Positions 8,223-15,398 of a DNA stretch of 64,000 nucleotides are shown one piece after another; position 1 is the first letter of the stretch; each line of letters starts with the position of its first letter. Source of the DNA: Rhodococcus sp. IEGM 1409 (GTDB lineage: Bacteria > Actinomycetota > Actinomycetes > Mycobacteriales > Mycobacteriaceae); NCBI RefSeq assembly GCF_030056735.1, contig NZ_JASHKN010000006.1, positions 186,001 through 250,000 of the forward strand, given 5' to 3'. Under the pieces are notes generated by a model. The model saw only the letters and a program-made list of their open reading frames with translations, was not told the DNA's origin and did no database searches. Position numbers and translations under genes: made by a program.

Positions 8223-8780
8223 TCAGGTAGTCGCGACTGTGTCGATCAGCTTCGCGCAGAACGCTGGTAAATCATCGGGGTTGCGGCTCGATATCAAGGT
8301 ATTCGGTCCTGAAGTACAAAGAACCACTTCTTCGTCCACCCACGTGCCGCCCGCGTTCGTGATATCGGTGCGCAAACTAGGCCACGACGTCAGTGTGCGA
8401 CCGGCGACCACTCCTGCTTCGACCAGTGTCCAGGGTCCGTGGCAGATCACTGCGACAGGCTTCCCGGCGTCGAAGAAACTCCGGGCGAATGCCACCGCCC
8501 CGGGATTCATGCGGAGGAAATCGGGGTTGGCTACACCACCGGGAAGTACTAGCGCGTCGTATTCTGACGACGCCGCCACTTCGACCACCGCATCCACGTC
8601 GAAGACATCAGCCTTGTCAAGATGATTGAATGCCTGCACGGTTCCGGATTCTGTCGAAACAATCGATGGCTGAGCGTTTTCCGAAACCAACGCATCCCAC
8701 GGATCCGTCAACTCGACCTGTTCGACTCCCTCCTTCGCCACGAGGAATGCCACTTTCTTTCCTTCGAGTAACTGGCTCAT
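8223..8780 (-). CDS. DJ-1/PfpI-family class I glutamine amidotransferase-like protein
   Basis: A 185-residue protein of the YfkM/PfpI stress-protein type. The nucleophile elbow AVICHGPWTL places Cys113 followed by His114, and acidic residues near 18-20 (VEQVEL) fit the conserved glutamate of the active site. Members act as deglycases, chaperones or proteases under oxidative or carbonyl stress. It lies 46 bp downstream of a small same-strand gene, so the two probably form an operon. The exact activity cannot be assigned from sequence. Confidence 0.88.
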   Translation of the reverse strand: MSQLLEGKKVAFLVAKEGVEQVELTDPWDALVSENAQPSIVSTESGTVQAFNHLDKADVFDVDAVVEVAASSEYDALVLPGGVANPDFLRMNPGAVAFARSFFDAGKPVAVICHGPWTLVEAGVVAGRTLTSWPSLRTDITNAGGTWVDEEVVLCTSGPNTLISSRNPDDLPAFCAKLIDTVATT

Positions 8781-8826
8781 ACCTGAATATCCTTCCTCGT
8801 CTTCGTCACGCCCACTGAGCGTCTAC

Positions 8827-9015
8827 TCAGCTGGATGCACCCTCGGTGTCGTCGAAGAACGACCATTCGCCGTCATGGCGAACCTCGATGCGCCATCCCA
8901 GTTCTGAATTGTCGGCACGGGCGTCCACGAACCAAGCATGTGCATCGCCAGCGCTCTCTATGTCGCGCGTCGCGGTGACTTCGCCTTCAGGATTGATCAC
9001 TCTGTAAGTAGCCAT
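8827..9015 (-). CDS. Small conserved hypothetical protein (62 aa)
   Basis: A 62-residue acidic soluble protein starting MATYRVINPEGEV, with a central DAHAWFVDARADNSELGWR and an end FFDDTEGASS. This pattern looks like a small conserved actinobacterial protein family without known function. It is probably co-transcribed with the downstream DJ-1/PfpI gene (gap about 46 bp), which hints at a stress context. The 284 bp upstream, up to the AlkB-type gene, hold no convincing gene. Confidence 0.65.
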   Translation of the reverse strand: MATYRVINPEGEVTATRDIESAGDAHAWFVDARADNSELGWRIEVRHDGEWSFFDDTEGASS

Positions 9016-9299
9016 TCAGGTCGGCTTCCCCAGTCGATGCTTCTTTAATCATCCGTTGCAACAATAACGAAACGACTTGCACCAGCGCTCTTTACGGGTA
9101 GTCCCTGTCAGCCAAGCCGGTATGAGCGCCTTGCGCAGGTCAGCGGGCTTCCCGTCGCGTCGCACACAAGAATCCTCCGAGCCGGTACCGGGCGACGAGT
9201 TCCACATTTCCAGCGATGGCACAACGAGGCTGTAATCGGATCGTCCTGGTTGCAGTCGTTCGATACCTCGCCTTTCACGACAGGAACCAGCCTGATCAG

Positions 9300-9956
9300 T
9301 CACGACATTCCGGTATTCCGCAGGGTGATGTTCAGCCGCCCGGACGGCAGACCGACGTCGGGACTTGCACTTCCCGCAATCACTTTCGGCACACCGTGAT
9401 ACGCGAACCGCGACTCTCCACCGAACACGAAGAGATCACCCGAGTGCAATTCGACGTCGGTGTACGGCTTGTTCCGGTTCTCGGAATTCCCGAACCGAAA
9501 GACACAACTCTGCCCGACGCTCAGTGAGACGACGGGAGCGTCGCAGCGCTCGTCCTTGTCTTGGTGCATGCCCATGCGGGCGCCCTCGTCGTAGAAGTTA
9601 ATCAGGGCAGTATCCGGCGCGAACCTCTCCCCCGCACTCGGGCCACCGTAGGCAGCGGCAACTGCGGTGCGGCCGAGGTCGACGAGCCAGTCGGGCACCG
9701 CTGCGACAGGCACACCGTTCACGTCGTCGGCGGTGCGGGTGTACTTGTACGGCTGCCAGTGCCAACCAAGGCAGACTGTCTGCACCGACATCTTGTGCCC
9801 ACCAGGGACAACAGCCGAGCGCATCGGCACGGGTGCGGTCGCCCACCGTCGACACTCGGCCACCAAGGTGCGTTGCTGTTCGACGCTGAGCCAATCCGGA
9901 ACGAGGATCGCCCCCGGCGCCACTTCCAATCGTGGCCGAGGAATCAGAGCGTTCAT
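9300..9956 (-). CDS. AlkB-family 2OG-Fe(II) dioxygenase (DNA/RNA dealkylation)
   Basis: This 218-residue protein matches bacterial AlkB, which oxidatively demethylates 1-methyladenine and 3-methylcytosine in nucleic acids. The motif LINFYDEGARMGMHQDKDE gives iron ligands His131 and Asp133; His187 (AYHGVP) is the third ligand. The terminal RLNITLRNTG supplies the 2-oxoglutarate-binding arginine. The ATG at 9956 is chosen because the in-frame sequence upstream of it is not conserved and runs into the divergent ArsR promoter. It belongs to a cluster of alkylation-repair-like genes (see 11312-12314). Confidence 0.9.
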   Translation of the reverse strand: MNALIPRPRLEVAPGAILVPDWLSVEQQRTLVAECRRWATAPVPMRSAVVPGGHKMSVQTVCLGWHWQPYKYTRTADDVNGVPVAAVPDWLVDLGRTAVAAAYGGPSAGERFAPDTALINFYDEGARMGMHQDKDERCDAPVVSLSVGQSCVFRFGNSENRNKPYTDVELHSGDLFVFGGESRFAYHGVPKVIAGSASPDVGLPSGRLNITLRNTGMS

Positions 9957-10014
9957 AGTTTCCACGCTAATCGGTCCCGAGGCATTGACACCCTCCGCCT
10001 GGGCTCGTACCGTA

Positions 10015-10032
10015 ATCAACAGATCGATTGAT
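10015..10032. promoter_or_regulatory. Candidate ArsR operator
   Basis: An imperfect dyad with ATCAA and TTGAT half-sites lies 19 bp upstream of the GTG start of the ArsR gene and overlaps its likely promoter. ArsR/SdpR-type regulators of AHSA1 operons usually autoregulate from such a site. Assignment is inference from position and symmetry. Confidence 0.35.
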
Positions 10033-10050
10033 AAAGGAGATGGTTGACAA

Positions 10051-10395
10051 GTGATCGTGGATCCAGGGGCAGACGAGCGTCTCGACAAAGCGTTCATGGC
10101 GCTCGCCGACCCGGTACGACGGCGGATCATCGCCCGCCTGAGCAGCGGCCCCCAAACGGTCAACGAGTTGGCCGAGCCATTCGAGATCACCAAACAGGCC
10201 GTCTCCAAACATATTCAGGTACTCGAAGCCGCGGGTTTGGTCACTCGCAGCCGCGACGCCCAGAGGCGGCCGGTACATCTCAACGCCGCAACTCTCGAGG
10301 CTTTGACGGCCTGGATCGACCGCTATCGACTGATCCACGAACAACAGTTCCGCAAGCTCGATCACCTACTCAGCACCACACAGAAGGAGATTTAG
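10051..10395 (+). CDS. ArsR-family winged-helix transcriptional regulator
   Basis: A 114-residue regulator with DPVRRRIIARLSSGPQTVNEL and the recognition helix ITKQAVSKHIQVLEAAGLV, the classic SdpR-like arrangement that lacks metal-binding cysteines. It starts at GTG 10051, preceded by AAAGGAGA at about 10033-10040. Two bases separate it from the AHSA1 gene. This ArsR plus AHSA1 pairing is common and the regulator usually represses its own operon. The inducer is unknown. Confidence 0.9.
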   Translation: MIVDPGADERLDKAFMALADPVRRRIIARLSSGPQTVNELAEPFEITKQAVSKHIQVLEAAGLVTRSRDAQRRPVHLNAATLEALTAWIDRYRLIHEQQFRKLDHLLSTTQKEI

Positions 10396-10397
10396 CC

Positions 10398-10880
10398 ATG
10401 GCTACCACCAATCCCGTCACCATCACGGCTCCTGAGGGCGTGCCGTTCATCGACATCATCCGCGAATTCGACGCACCCGTCAGTGCCGTGTTCGCAGCTC
10501 ATTCGAATCCCGAACTGGTCAAGCAGTGGCTCGGCCCCAACGGATACAAGATGGAGATCGACGAATACGAGTTCGCCAGCGGCGGCCGGTACAAGTACGT
10601 CCATCGCAACCCCGAGGGCGAAGAGTTCCGGTTCAACGGCGTGTTTCACGTTGTTCGCGAGAACGACTTTGCCGTCCAGACCTTCGAATACGAGGGGTTT
10701 CCCGACGTCGTCAGCATCGAATCGATCACGTTCGAGGACCTGGGCAACGGACGCACCCGACTCTCCGGCCATTCCGTATATCCGAGCCTCGAAGCGCGGG
10801 ATGGAATGATCGAGAGCAACATGGAGCTCGGCGTCACCGAAGGTTACGAACGCCTGGACAAGATCGTCGCGCAACTCTGA
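10398..10880 (+). CDS. AHSA1/SRPBCC-domain protein
   Basis: A 160-residue activator-of-Hsp90-homologue-like SRPBCC protein. Typical features are IIREFDAPVSAVFAAHSNPELVKQWLGP near residues 20-50 (seen in sections), GGRYKYVHRNPEGEEFRFNG and the closing helix with GVTEGYERLDKIV. The true start is ATG 10398, preceded by AAGGAGA, immediately after the ArsR stop. It probably binds a hydrophobic ligand. It forms an operon with the ArsR regulator and a VOC protein, a set often seen in actinobacteria. Confidence 0.88.
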   Translation: MATTNPVTITAPEGVPFIDIIREFDAPVSAVFAAHSNPELVKQWLGPNGYKMEIDEYEFASGGRYKYVHRNPEGEEFRFNGVFHVVRENDFAVQTFEYEGFPDVVSIESITFEDLGNGRTRLSGHSVYPSLEARDGMIESNMELGVTEGYERLDKIVAQL

Positions 10881-10920
10881 CCGCCTGTTTGCCCGAACCT
10901 CCGCAGTGAAAGGCAGTTTC

Positions 10921-11349
10921 ATGGACTGGACCCTCGAAGTAGTCATCGTTCCGGTCAGCGATCTCGACCGTTCCATCGAGTTCTACCGTGACAAGGTCGG
11001 TTTCGATCTCGACCACCACACCGTGAACGAACATATGACGGTTGCCCAGCTCACGCCGCGAGGTTCGGGCTGCTCCATCGTCATCGGCAACCTGCCGTCG
11101 CAAACCGAGATGGCCCCTGGTTCGTTGAAAGGCTTGCAGCTGGTGGTTGCCGACGCTGCAGCGGCTCGGCAGGAGCTCATCGACCGCGGCGTCGATGCCA
11201 GCAAAGTCACCGTCTTCGACGAGCGCGACGGCGGCACTTTCTTTGGGTTCTCGGACCCCGACGGCAATACCTGGGCTGTCCAGCAGCTGAAGGTTCGCGG
11301 CGAGAAGCCGCTCATTCCGAAGGAGCACCGCGACCGCTTCGGCGCGTAG
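10921..11349 (+). CDS. VOC-family (glyoxalase/bleomycin-resistance-like) protein
   Basis: A 142-residue vicinal-oxygen-chelate-fold protein. The N-terminal module shows VSDLDRSIEFYRDKVGFDLD and the C-terminal module FFGFSDPDGNTWAVQQLK. Activity could be a lyase, a dioxygenase or ligand sequestration. ATG 10921 is preferred over GTG 10906, since AAAGG precedes it. It is the third gene of the ArsR-AHSA1 operon. Its 3' end overlaps the convergent Ada-domain gene by 38 bp. Confidence 0.85.
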   Translation: MDWTLEVVIVPVSDLDRSIEFYRDKVGFDLDHHTVNEHMTVAQLTPRGSGCSIVIGNLPSQTEMAPGSLKGLQLVVADAAAARQELIDRGVDASKVTVFDERDGGTFFGFSDPDGNTWAVQQLKVRGEKPLIPKEHRDRFGA

Positions 11350-11608
11350 AAGCCGCCTTCCACGCTGCGTAGCCTTCGGGCATGCAGACAGCGCAGGGGC
11401 GATAGCCGGCCGCAGTCGCGGTCGGCTCGTCCGCGAAGAACACCCGACTGGCAACGTATCCACCACGCGCGATTGCCTGCGCCGCCCCTCGACAGTCGAG
11501 CCGGCCGTAGATCTTCGTTTTCCGGTGCCCGCCAAGCGCACCGGGCCTCGAACTCTCGTATGGTTTGTTGTGGGCGTCGCGGAGAATGTACGTCCTATTC
11601 GGCATCAT
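11312..11608 (-). CDS. Stand-alone Ada-type metal-binding domain protein
   Basis: This 98-residue protein resembles only the zinc/methyl-phosphotriester domain of Ada, with ARGGYVASRVFFADE and AAGYRPCAVCMP. Three likely ligand cysteines are visible (Cys39, Cys72, Cys75) against four in E. coli Ada; the FCRPSC motif carrying the methyl-acceptor Cys38 is reduced to LDCRGA. It may sense or bind damaged DNA or metal without the methyltransferase step. The start ATG lies inside the end of the upstream 2OG-oxygenase gene, so the two are translationally coupled. Confidence 0.75.
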   Translation of the reverse strand: MMPNRTYILRDAHNKPYESSRPGALGGHRKTKIYGRLDCRGAAQAIARGGYVASRVFFADEPTATAAGYRPCAVCMPEGYAAWKAASTRRSGRGAPSE

Positions 11609-12314
11609 GAAGCACCAATCCCAATGTTCGACGCGTGCCTGAGCGCACCACGCTGACACCATGTCGCACAGGGGCTCTGGACCACCCACGCGAACTCTCG
11701 ACCGGCCGATCCCGTGTGGTGAATATCAATGCGTGACCTTGTTCGAGTACCGTGACCGTCCCTTTCGACTGAGCGCGCGGCCGCTGTTCGACGAGCAAGA
11801 ACTCTCCCCCGGCGTGATCGATGCGAGGTCTGTCGAGCCCGATCACCACCTGTAAGGGAAACACCAACTCTCCGTACAGGTCCCGATGCAGTGCGTTCCA
11901 GTCACCAGGGCCGTAGGACAGAAGAATCGGGGTAGGCCGCGTCTGGCCGGCGTTGTGGCATTGATCGATCCATTCTTCGAAAGTGTCCGGCCACGGTCCG
12001 CTGTTCCCCAGCTTGAAGGCCCACTCCCGCGCTACGGGTAGCAGGTGTCGGTAGAAGGCGGCTCGCATAGCCGTGACCGGCTGCGGTACCGGATCACCGA
12101 AGTACCGGTACTCCCCTCGGCCGAAGCGGTACCGAGCCATGTCGATCGTGCTTCGAAATCGGTCGACGTCCGCGTACCAGGAAGCGATTTCGCGACACTC
12201 CGATTCGTCGAGTAGCGGCGTCGTCTGAGCACACCCACTGGAGTTGATTCCCTCGATCAGCACAGGCCAATCGAGGGAATCAACTCGAGCAGACAGATCA
12301 GTGAAAAGGTCCAT
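11595..12314 (-). CDS. 2OG-Fe(II) oxygenase-like protein
   Basis: A 239-residue dioxygenase-fold protein. Iron ligands are suggested by WNALHRDLYGE (His143, Asp145) and RHGVSVVRSG (His218), with GTRRTLGLVLHD providing the 2-oxoglutarate arginine. Its substrate is not known; the coupled Ada-like gene suggests a role in alkylated nucleic-acid repair or its control. It starts 21 bp after the binding-lipoprotein stop on the same strand, so it may be part of the MFS/binding-protein operon. A 17-bp-arm inverted repeat lies within codons 10-25. Confidence 0.8.
   Translation of the reverse strand: MDLFTDLSARVDSLDWPVLIEGINSSGCAQTTPLLDESECREIASWYADVDRFRSTIDMARYRFGRGEYRYFGDPVPQPVTAMRAAFYRHLLPVAREWAFKLGNSGPWPDTFEEWIDQCHNAGQTRPTPILLSYGPGDWNALHRDLYGELVFPLQVVIGLDRPRIDHAGGEFLLVEQRPRAQSKGTVTVLEQGHALIFTTRDRPVESSRGWSRAPVRHGVSVVRSGTRRTLGLVLHDAE
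12241..12286. repeat. 17-bp perfect inverted repeat inside coding sequence
   Basis: Arms 12241-12257 and 12270-12286 are perfectly complementary, with a 12-nt spacer. They lie 28-73 nt into the 2OG-oxygenase gene, so its mRNA would carry a very stable hairpin just after the start codon. It could modulate translation or be a protein binding site. The function is inferred only from position. Confidence 0.85.
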
Positions 12315-12335
12315 ACGTCGTAGACGACGCGACGG

Positions 12336-13355
12336 TCAGGAATGTGAGAATGCCAGCAGTTGGTCAGCCAGAGCGTTGTACGTACGGGCGATCCCGGCAT
12401 AACTCAGTACGGGTTCCGGATTCCAGGTGCCGATCTTCCCCGCCTTCACCGCGGGCAAGTTGGACCACGCAGGATTGGTGCCGAGGGCATCCAGTTGCAA
12501 ACTGGACGGACGATCGTCGAGGAAGATCATGTCGGCCGGATAGTGGTCCGCCATCTCCCATGCCAGCTTCTCGACGTAGACCGACGATCCCTCTGCCGGA
12601 TCGACGACGGTAAGTCCCAAACCCGCCAGGTCTGCGAGGATCGGGAATCCGGAACGACTGGCACGAATCGTGTCCGGATCTGCGGACGCGAACAGGATGG
12701 GTGAATTCTTCAGCGAAGAAGCGACTTCGGAGATTTGCTCACGCGCAGCGTCGTAGTCTTTTCGCTGCGCGTCCATATCCGGTTCCGCTCCGAGTTCCAC
12801 GGCCAGTTCCACGATGTCCCGCACGCTTTGGTCGATGGTTCCCGCTGCCGTCTCCACGAACAGTACTGTCGACAGGCCTTTCACCGCATCCAAGTTCGCC
12901 TCGTCGAGTAGAGCCGAACCGCGCAACTGAGGGACTATGACGACGTCCGGCTCGAGGGCAGCGATCTTTTCGAGTTCCACCTGTCCCCAGAGCTGCCCGA
13001 CCATGTCGGTCTTCGAGAAATCCAAGTTGCCGGAGATGCTGGTGTCCGTCGATCCCGGCGATCGTGTCAGTGCCCCGAAAATACCGACAGGCACCAGTCC
13101 GTAATCCCACAGAGCACCCGCGACTCCGGTGTAGGTGACAAATGTCCTTGGCGGTGAATCCAATTCGATCAGGGTTCCTCGATCGTCGGTGAAGGACCAG
13201 CCGGCATCGCGTGTACCGCCGGCATCTGCGTCGAAACGCGAGCAACCGGCCGCTGCCAGCGCAGCAGCCAATCCTGCTGCGGCGCCAAGGAGCCTGCGGC
13301 GATTCCAGTCCATCTCGAGGCGCCTGTGCGGTCGTGGAGTGAGCAGCGTGGTCAT
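12336..13355 (-). CDS. ABC transporter substrate-binding lipoprotein, iron-siderophore type
   Basis: A 339-residue periplasmic-binding protein of the FecB/FepB class. The N-terminus combines a twin-arginine stretch (DWNRRRLLG, residues 16-24) with a lipobox ending at Cys38 (LAAAGC), suggesting a Tat-exported lipoprotein. The mature part has the domain markers LEPDVVIVPQL, SILFASAD-type strands and YPADMIFLDDRPSSL. It would capture ferric siderophore outside the membrane. Its start overlaps the MFS stop (13352-13355). No permease or ATPase gene is adjacent, so it must partner with a remote transporter. Confidence 0.88.
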   Translation of the reverse strand: MTTLLTPRPHRRLEMDWNRRRLLGAAAGLAAALAAAGCSRFDADAGGTRDAGWSFTDDRGTLIELDSPPRTFVTYTGVAGALWDYGLVPVGIFGALTRSPGSTDTSISGNLDFSKTDMVGQLWGQVELEKIAALEPDVVIVPQLRGSALLDEANLDAVKGLSTVLFVETAAGTIDQSVRDIVELAVELGAEPDMDAQRKDYDAAREQISEVASSLKNSPILFASADPDTIRASRSGFPILADLAGLGLTVVDPAEGSSVYVEKLAWEMADHYPADMIFLDDRPSSLQLDALGTNPAWSNLPAVKAGKIGTWNPEPVLSYAGIARTYNALADQLLAFSHS

Positions 13356-14734
13356 GTGTGTGCCCTTTCGGCGATTGGTTGAACTGTTGCAGGAGTTGAG
13401 GAACGAAAAAAGAGAAGGATCGATGCAAAACCCGTGAGCATTCCGACGCCGGCACAGAAGATCAACGGCCACATCAAGGCGAACTCGTCCGAACCGGCGA
13501 AGAGCGAGCCGCACAGAGCAATTCCGACAGCAAGCCCGAATTGGCGCGACGAGTTGGCTGTTGCCGAGGCCGTCCCGGCACGCTCTGCCGGGGCATCCGA
13601 CATCGCGGCGCCCGGCAGCACTGGCGACACCATGGCCGAACCGACACCGGTCAGAATCAGCCCGACGATCAGCGCCGGCCAGATCGGCGCGACGAGAACG
13701 TACAACATGGCTACGCAACCGATTCCGCAGAGGATCGTCCCGAATCCGAGCGAAAATCGAAGATCGACTCGCTGAAGCCGTGATCCACACAGTGCCGATA
13801 CGAGGATAAAAGCGAACGGTTGAATCGAGAGCACAAGTGCGGCCGTCGACGCCGACAGTTCCAGCCCGTTCTGCAGCCACAGTGAAAGAACTACGAGCGG
13901 GCCGTAAGCCGCGAGGTAGTAACCGAAAGCCGCGACGAGGACTCCGTCGAATTTCAGGGATCGGAACAAGGCCGGATCGAGCATCGGACTGCTGCTTCGA
14001 TGCTGCCAGGACACAAATGCCGTCAGCGCAACGATTGCGATGAGGAAGGCGAGAGCGGTCGAGGACGAAGCCCACCCGGCGTCGCCGCCCCACGTCACGC
14101 CGAGAACCGCGGCGACGGCAGCGAGAGTGAACAAAACGATTCCTGCCCAGTCGATATTGTCGTCGCCGCGCTCACTTTCGGCGAAACAGAACACAGCCAT
14201 TGCGAGCGCCACCACGGCCACTGGGATTCCGAAATAGAAGACCGCACGCCAGTCGAAGAACTGCGTCAGCAGCCCTCCTGCAACATTCCCGATTCCTGCC
14301 GCCAATCCGGCGACGGTGCCCCACGCGGCAAAAGCGACGTGACGATCACGATCCGAATACGCGTCGCCGAGCAGAGGCAGGAGCGTCGCGAACATCGCTG
14401 CACCGGCAATTCCTTGCGCGCCGCGAGCTGCGACCAGAACCGTGACGTCCGGAGCAACAGCGCACACAGCCGTCGCAACCAGGAACACGACCAGGCCGCA
14501 GATGTAGAGGCGTTTGCGTCCCCAAGCATCGCCGAGCGCGCCCATGCCCACCAGAAGCGCAGCAAGAGCCAGTGTGTAGGCGTCGACGACCCAGGACATC
14601 GCGCCCGTACTGCCGTCCAAACCGTCTGCGATGGCCGGCACCGCGATCGTCGTGATCGTGGCGTACGTGAGTAACAAGAAAGTTCCGATGCATGCGGCAA
14701 TGAGCGGCAGCCATCGTCGTGCCGACATGGTCAA
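13352..14734 (-). CDS. MFS transporter, EmrB/QacA-like exporter
   Basis: A 460-residue major-facilitator protein with multiple hydrophobic helices, the motif-A loop GALGDAWGRKR (about 65-75) and a motif-C-like stretch near GNVAGGLLTQ. Together with the downstream siderophore-binding lipoprotein it may export a siderophore or drug. It is transcribed from its own MerR-type promoter (14764-14794) and is coupled by overlap to the binding-protein gene. Substrate assignment is inference from context. Confidence 0.88.
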   Translation of the reverse strand: MTMSARRWLPLIAACIGTFLLLTYATITTIAVPAIADGLDGSTGAMSWVVDAYTLALAALLVGMGALGDAWGRKRLYICGLVVFLVATAVCAVAPDVTVLVAARGAQGIAGAAMFATLLPLLGDAYSDRDRHVAFAAWGTVAGLAAGIGNVAGGLLTQFFDWRAVFYFGIPVAVVALAMAVFCFAESERGDDNIDWAGIVLFTLAAVAAVLGVTWGGDAGWASSSTALAFLIAIVALTAFVSWQHRSSSPMLDPALFRSLKFDGVLVAAFGYYLAAYGPLVVLSLWLQNGLELSASTAALVLSIQPFAFILVSALCGSRLQRVDLRFSLGFGTILCGIGCVAMLYVLVAPIWPALIVGLILTGVGSAMVSPVLPGAAMSDAPAERAGTASATANSSRQFGLAVGIALCGSLFAGSDEFALMWPLIFCAGVGMLTGFASILLFFRSSTPATVQPIAERAHT

Positions 14735-14763
14735 CCTCCGAATAGGGCGGTAAGTGCGCCCTA

Positions 14764-14794
14764 ACTATGGAGGTTCAAGTCAACTTGAAGTCAA
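14764..14794 (-). promoter_or_regulatory. MerR-type promoter with 19-bp spacer
   Basis: Reading leftward: -35 TTGACT (14794-14789), a 19-bp spacer, then -10 CATAGT (14769-14764). The spacer contains the perfect dyad TTCAAGTTGACTTGAA (14774-14789), SoxR-box-like. A 19-bp spacer with a central dyad is the hallmark of MerR-family activated promoters. It overlaps the 3' end of the merR-type gene and drives the MFS gene. Confidence 0.75.
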
Positions 14795-15194
14795 ACGCCG
14801 CATCGACGCGAATGTCGAGCTGCTCGAGCAACCACCGACACTGCATCGGACGCTCTTGCCGACACGTCAGGTGATGCTCGAGAATCAGTTTCGCTCGCGT
14901 GGCGGCGGCGATCCGTGCTTCGAGTGTCGAGACTTGATTCGCGAGAACCGTGGAGAACTGCTCGGACGTGGTGTCGGTTTCGATGAAGGAGCGCACCTGT
15001 TCCAAGGACATTCCAGTCTCGGTATACATCCTGATCAATGCCAGCCGACGCAGTTCACGCTGCCCGTACCAGCGTTTGCCGCCAGTTCGCGATCGCGCGG
15101 ACAGCAAGCCTTCGTCCTCGTAATACCGCAAGGTCGACGCCGCGATTCCGAACGATTTTGCAACCTCGCCGATCGGGATCAAGTGCTCACGCAT
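14775..15194 (-). CDS. MerR-family transcriptional regulator
   Basis: A 139-residue MerR protein. The N-terminal winged helix reads IPIGEVAKSFGIAASTLRYY, followed by EDEGLLSARSRTGGKRWYG, then a coiled-coil dimerisation helix near 75-110. No SoxR-type cysteine cluster is present; one Cys pair (TCRQERPMQC, about 110-118) could hold a ligand. It reads in the same direction as the MFS gene and probably activates it through the 19-bp-spacer promoter that overlaps its own 3' end. Confidence 0.9.
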   Translation of the reverse strand: MREHLIPIGEVAKSFGIAASTLRYYEDEGLLSARSRTGGKRWYGQRELRRLALIRMYTETGMSLEQVRSFIETDTTSEQFSTVLANQVSTLEARIAAATRAKLILEHHLTCRQERPMQCRWLLEQLDIRVDAAFDFKLT

Positions 15195-15398
15195 TCACCG
15201 ATCGTAGGCTGAGTGCATAGGCGGTTCCGGCAGTTATGTGTGACTTGGCATACTGACTAACGGAAGGGGTCGCGCAAGTGATCTCACGGCAAAATGCTGT
15301 ATGCGCTCGTTGAACGAGGGAGAGCTGTGCTGGATCCAACGCGACGACCTGTCGGGCCGTACTCGTCAGGAGTGCCCGCCGCTGCCCTCGAGGTCCGC

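Noticed and set aside
9049..9303. 84-codon minus-strand frame after the AlkB-type gene
   Set aside because: Its composition is odd, no family is recognised and no ribosome binding site precedes it.
13356..14093. Long N-terminal extension of the siderophore-binding protein frame
   Set aside because: It lies wholly inside the MFS gene in another frame, lacks protein-like composition, and the lipoprotein signal begins at 13355.
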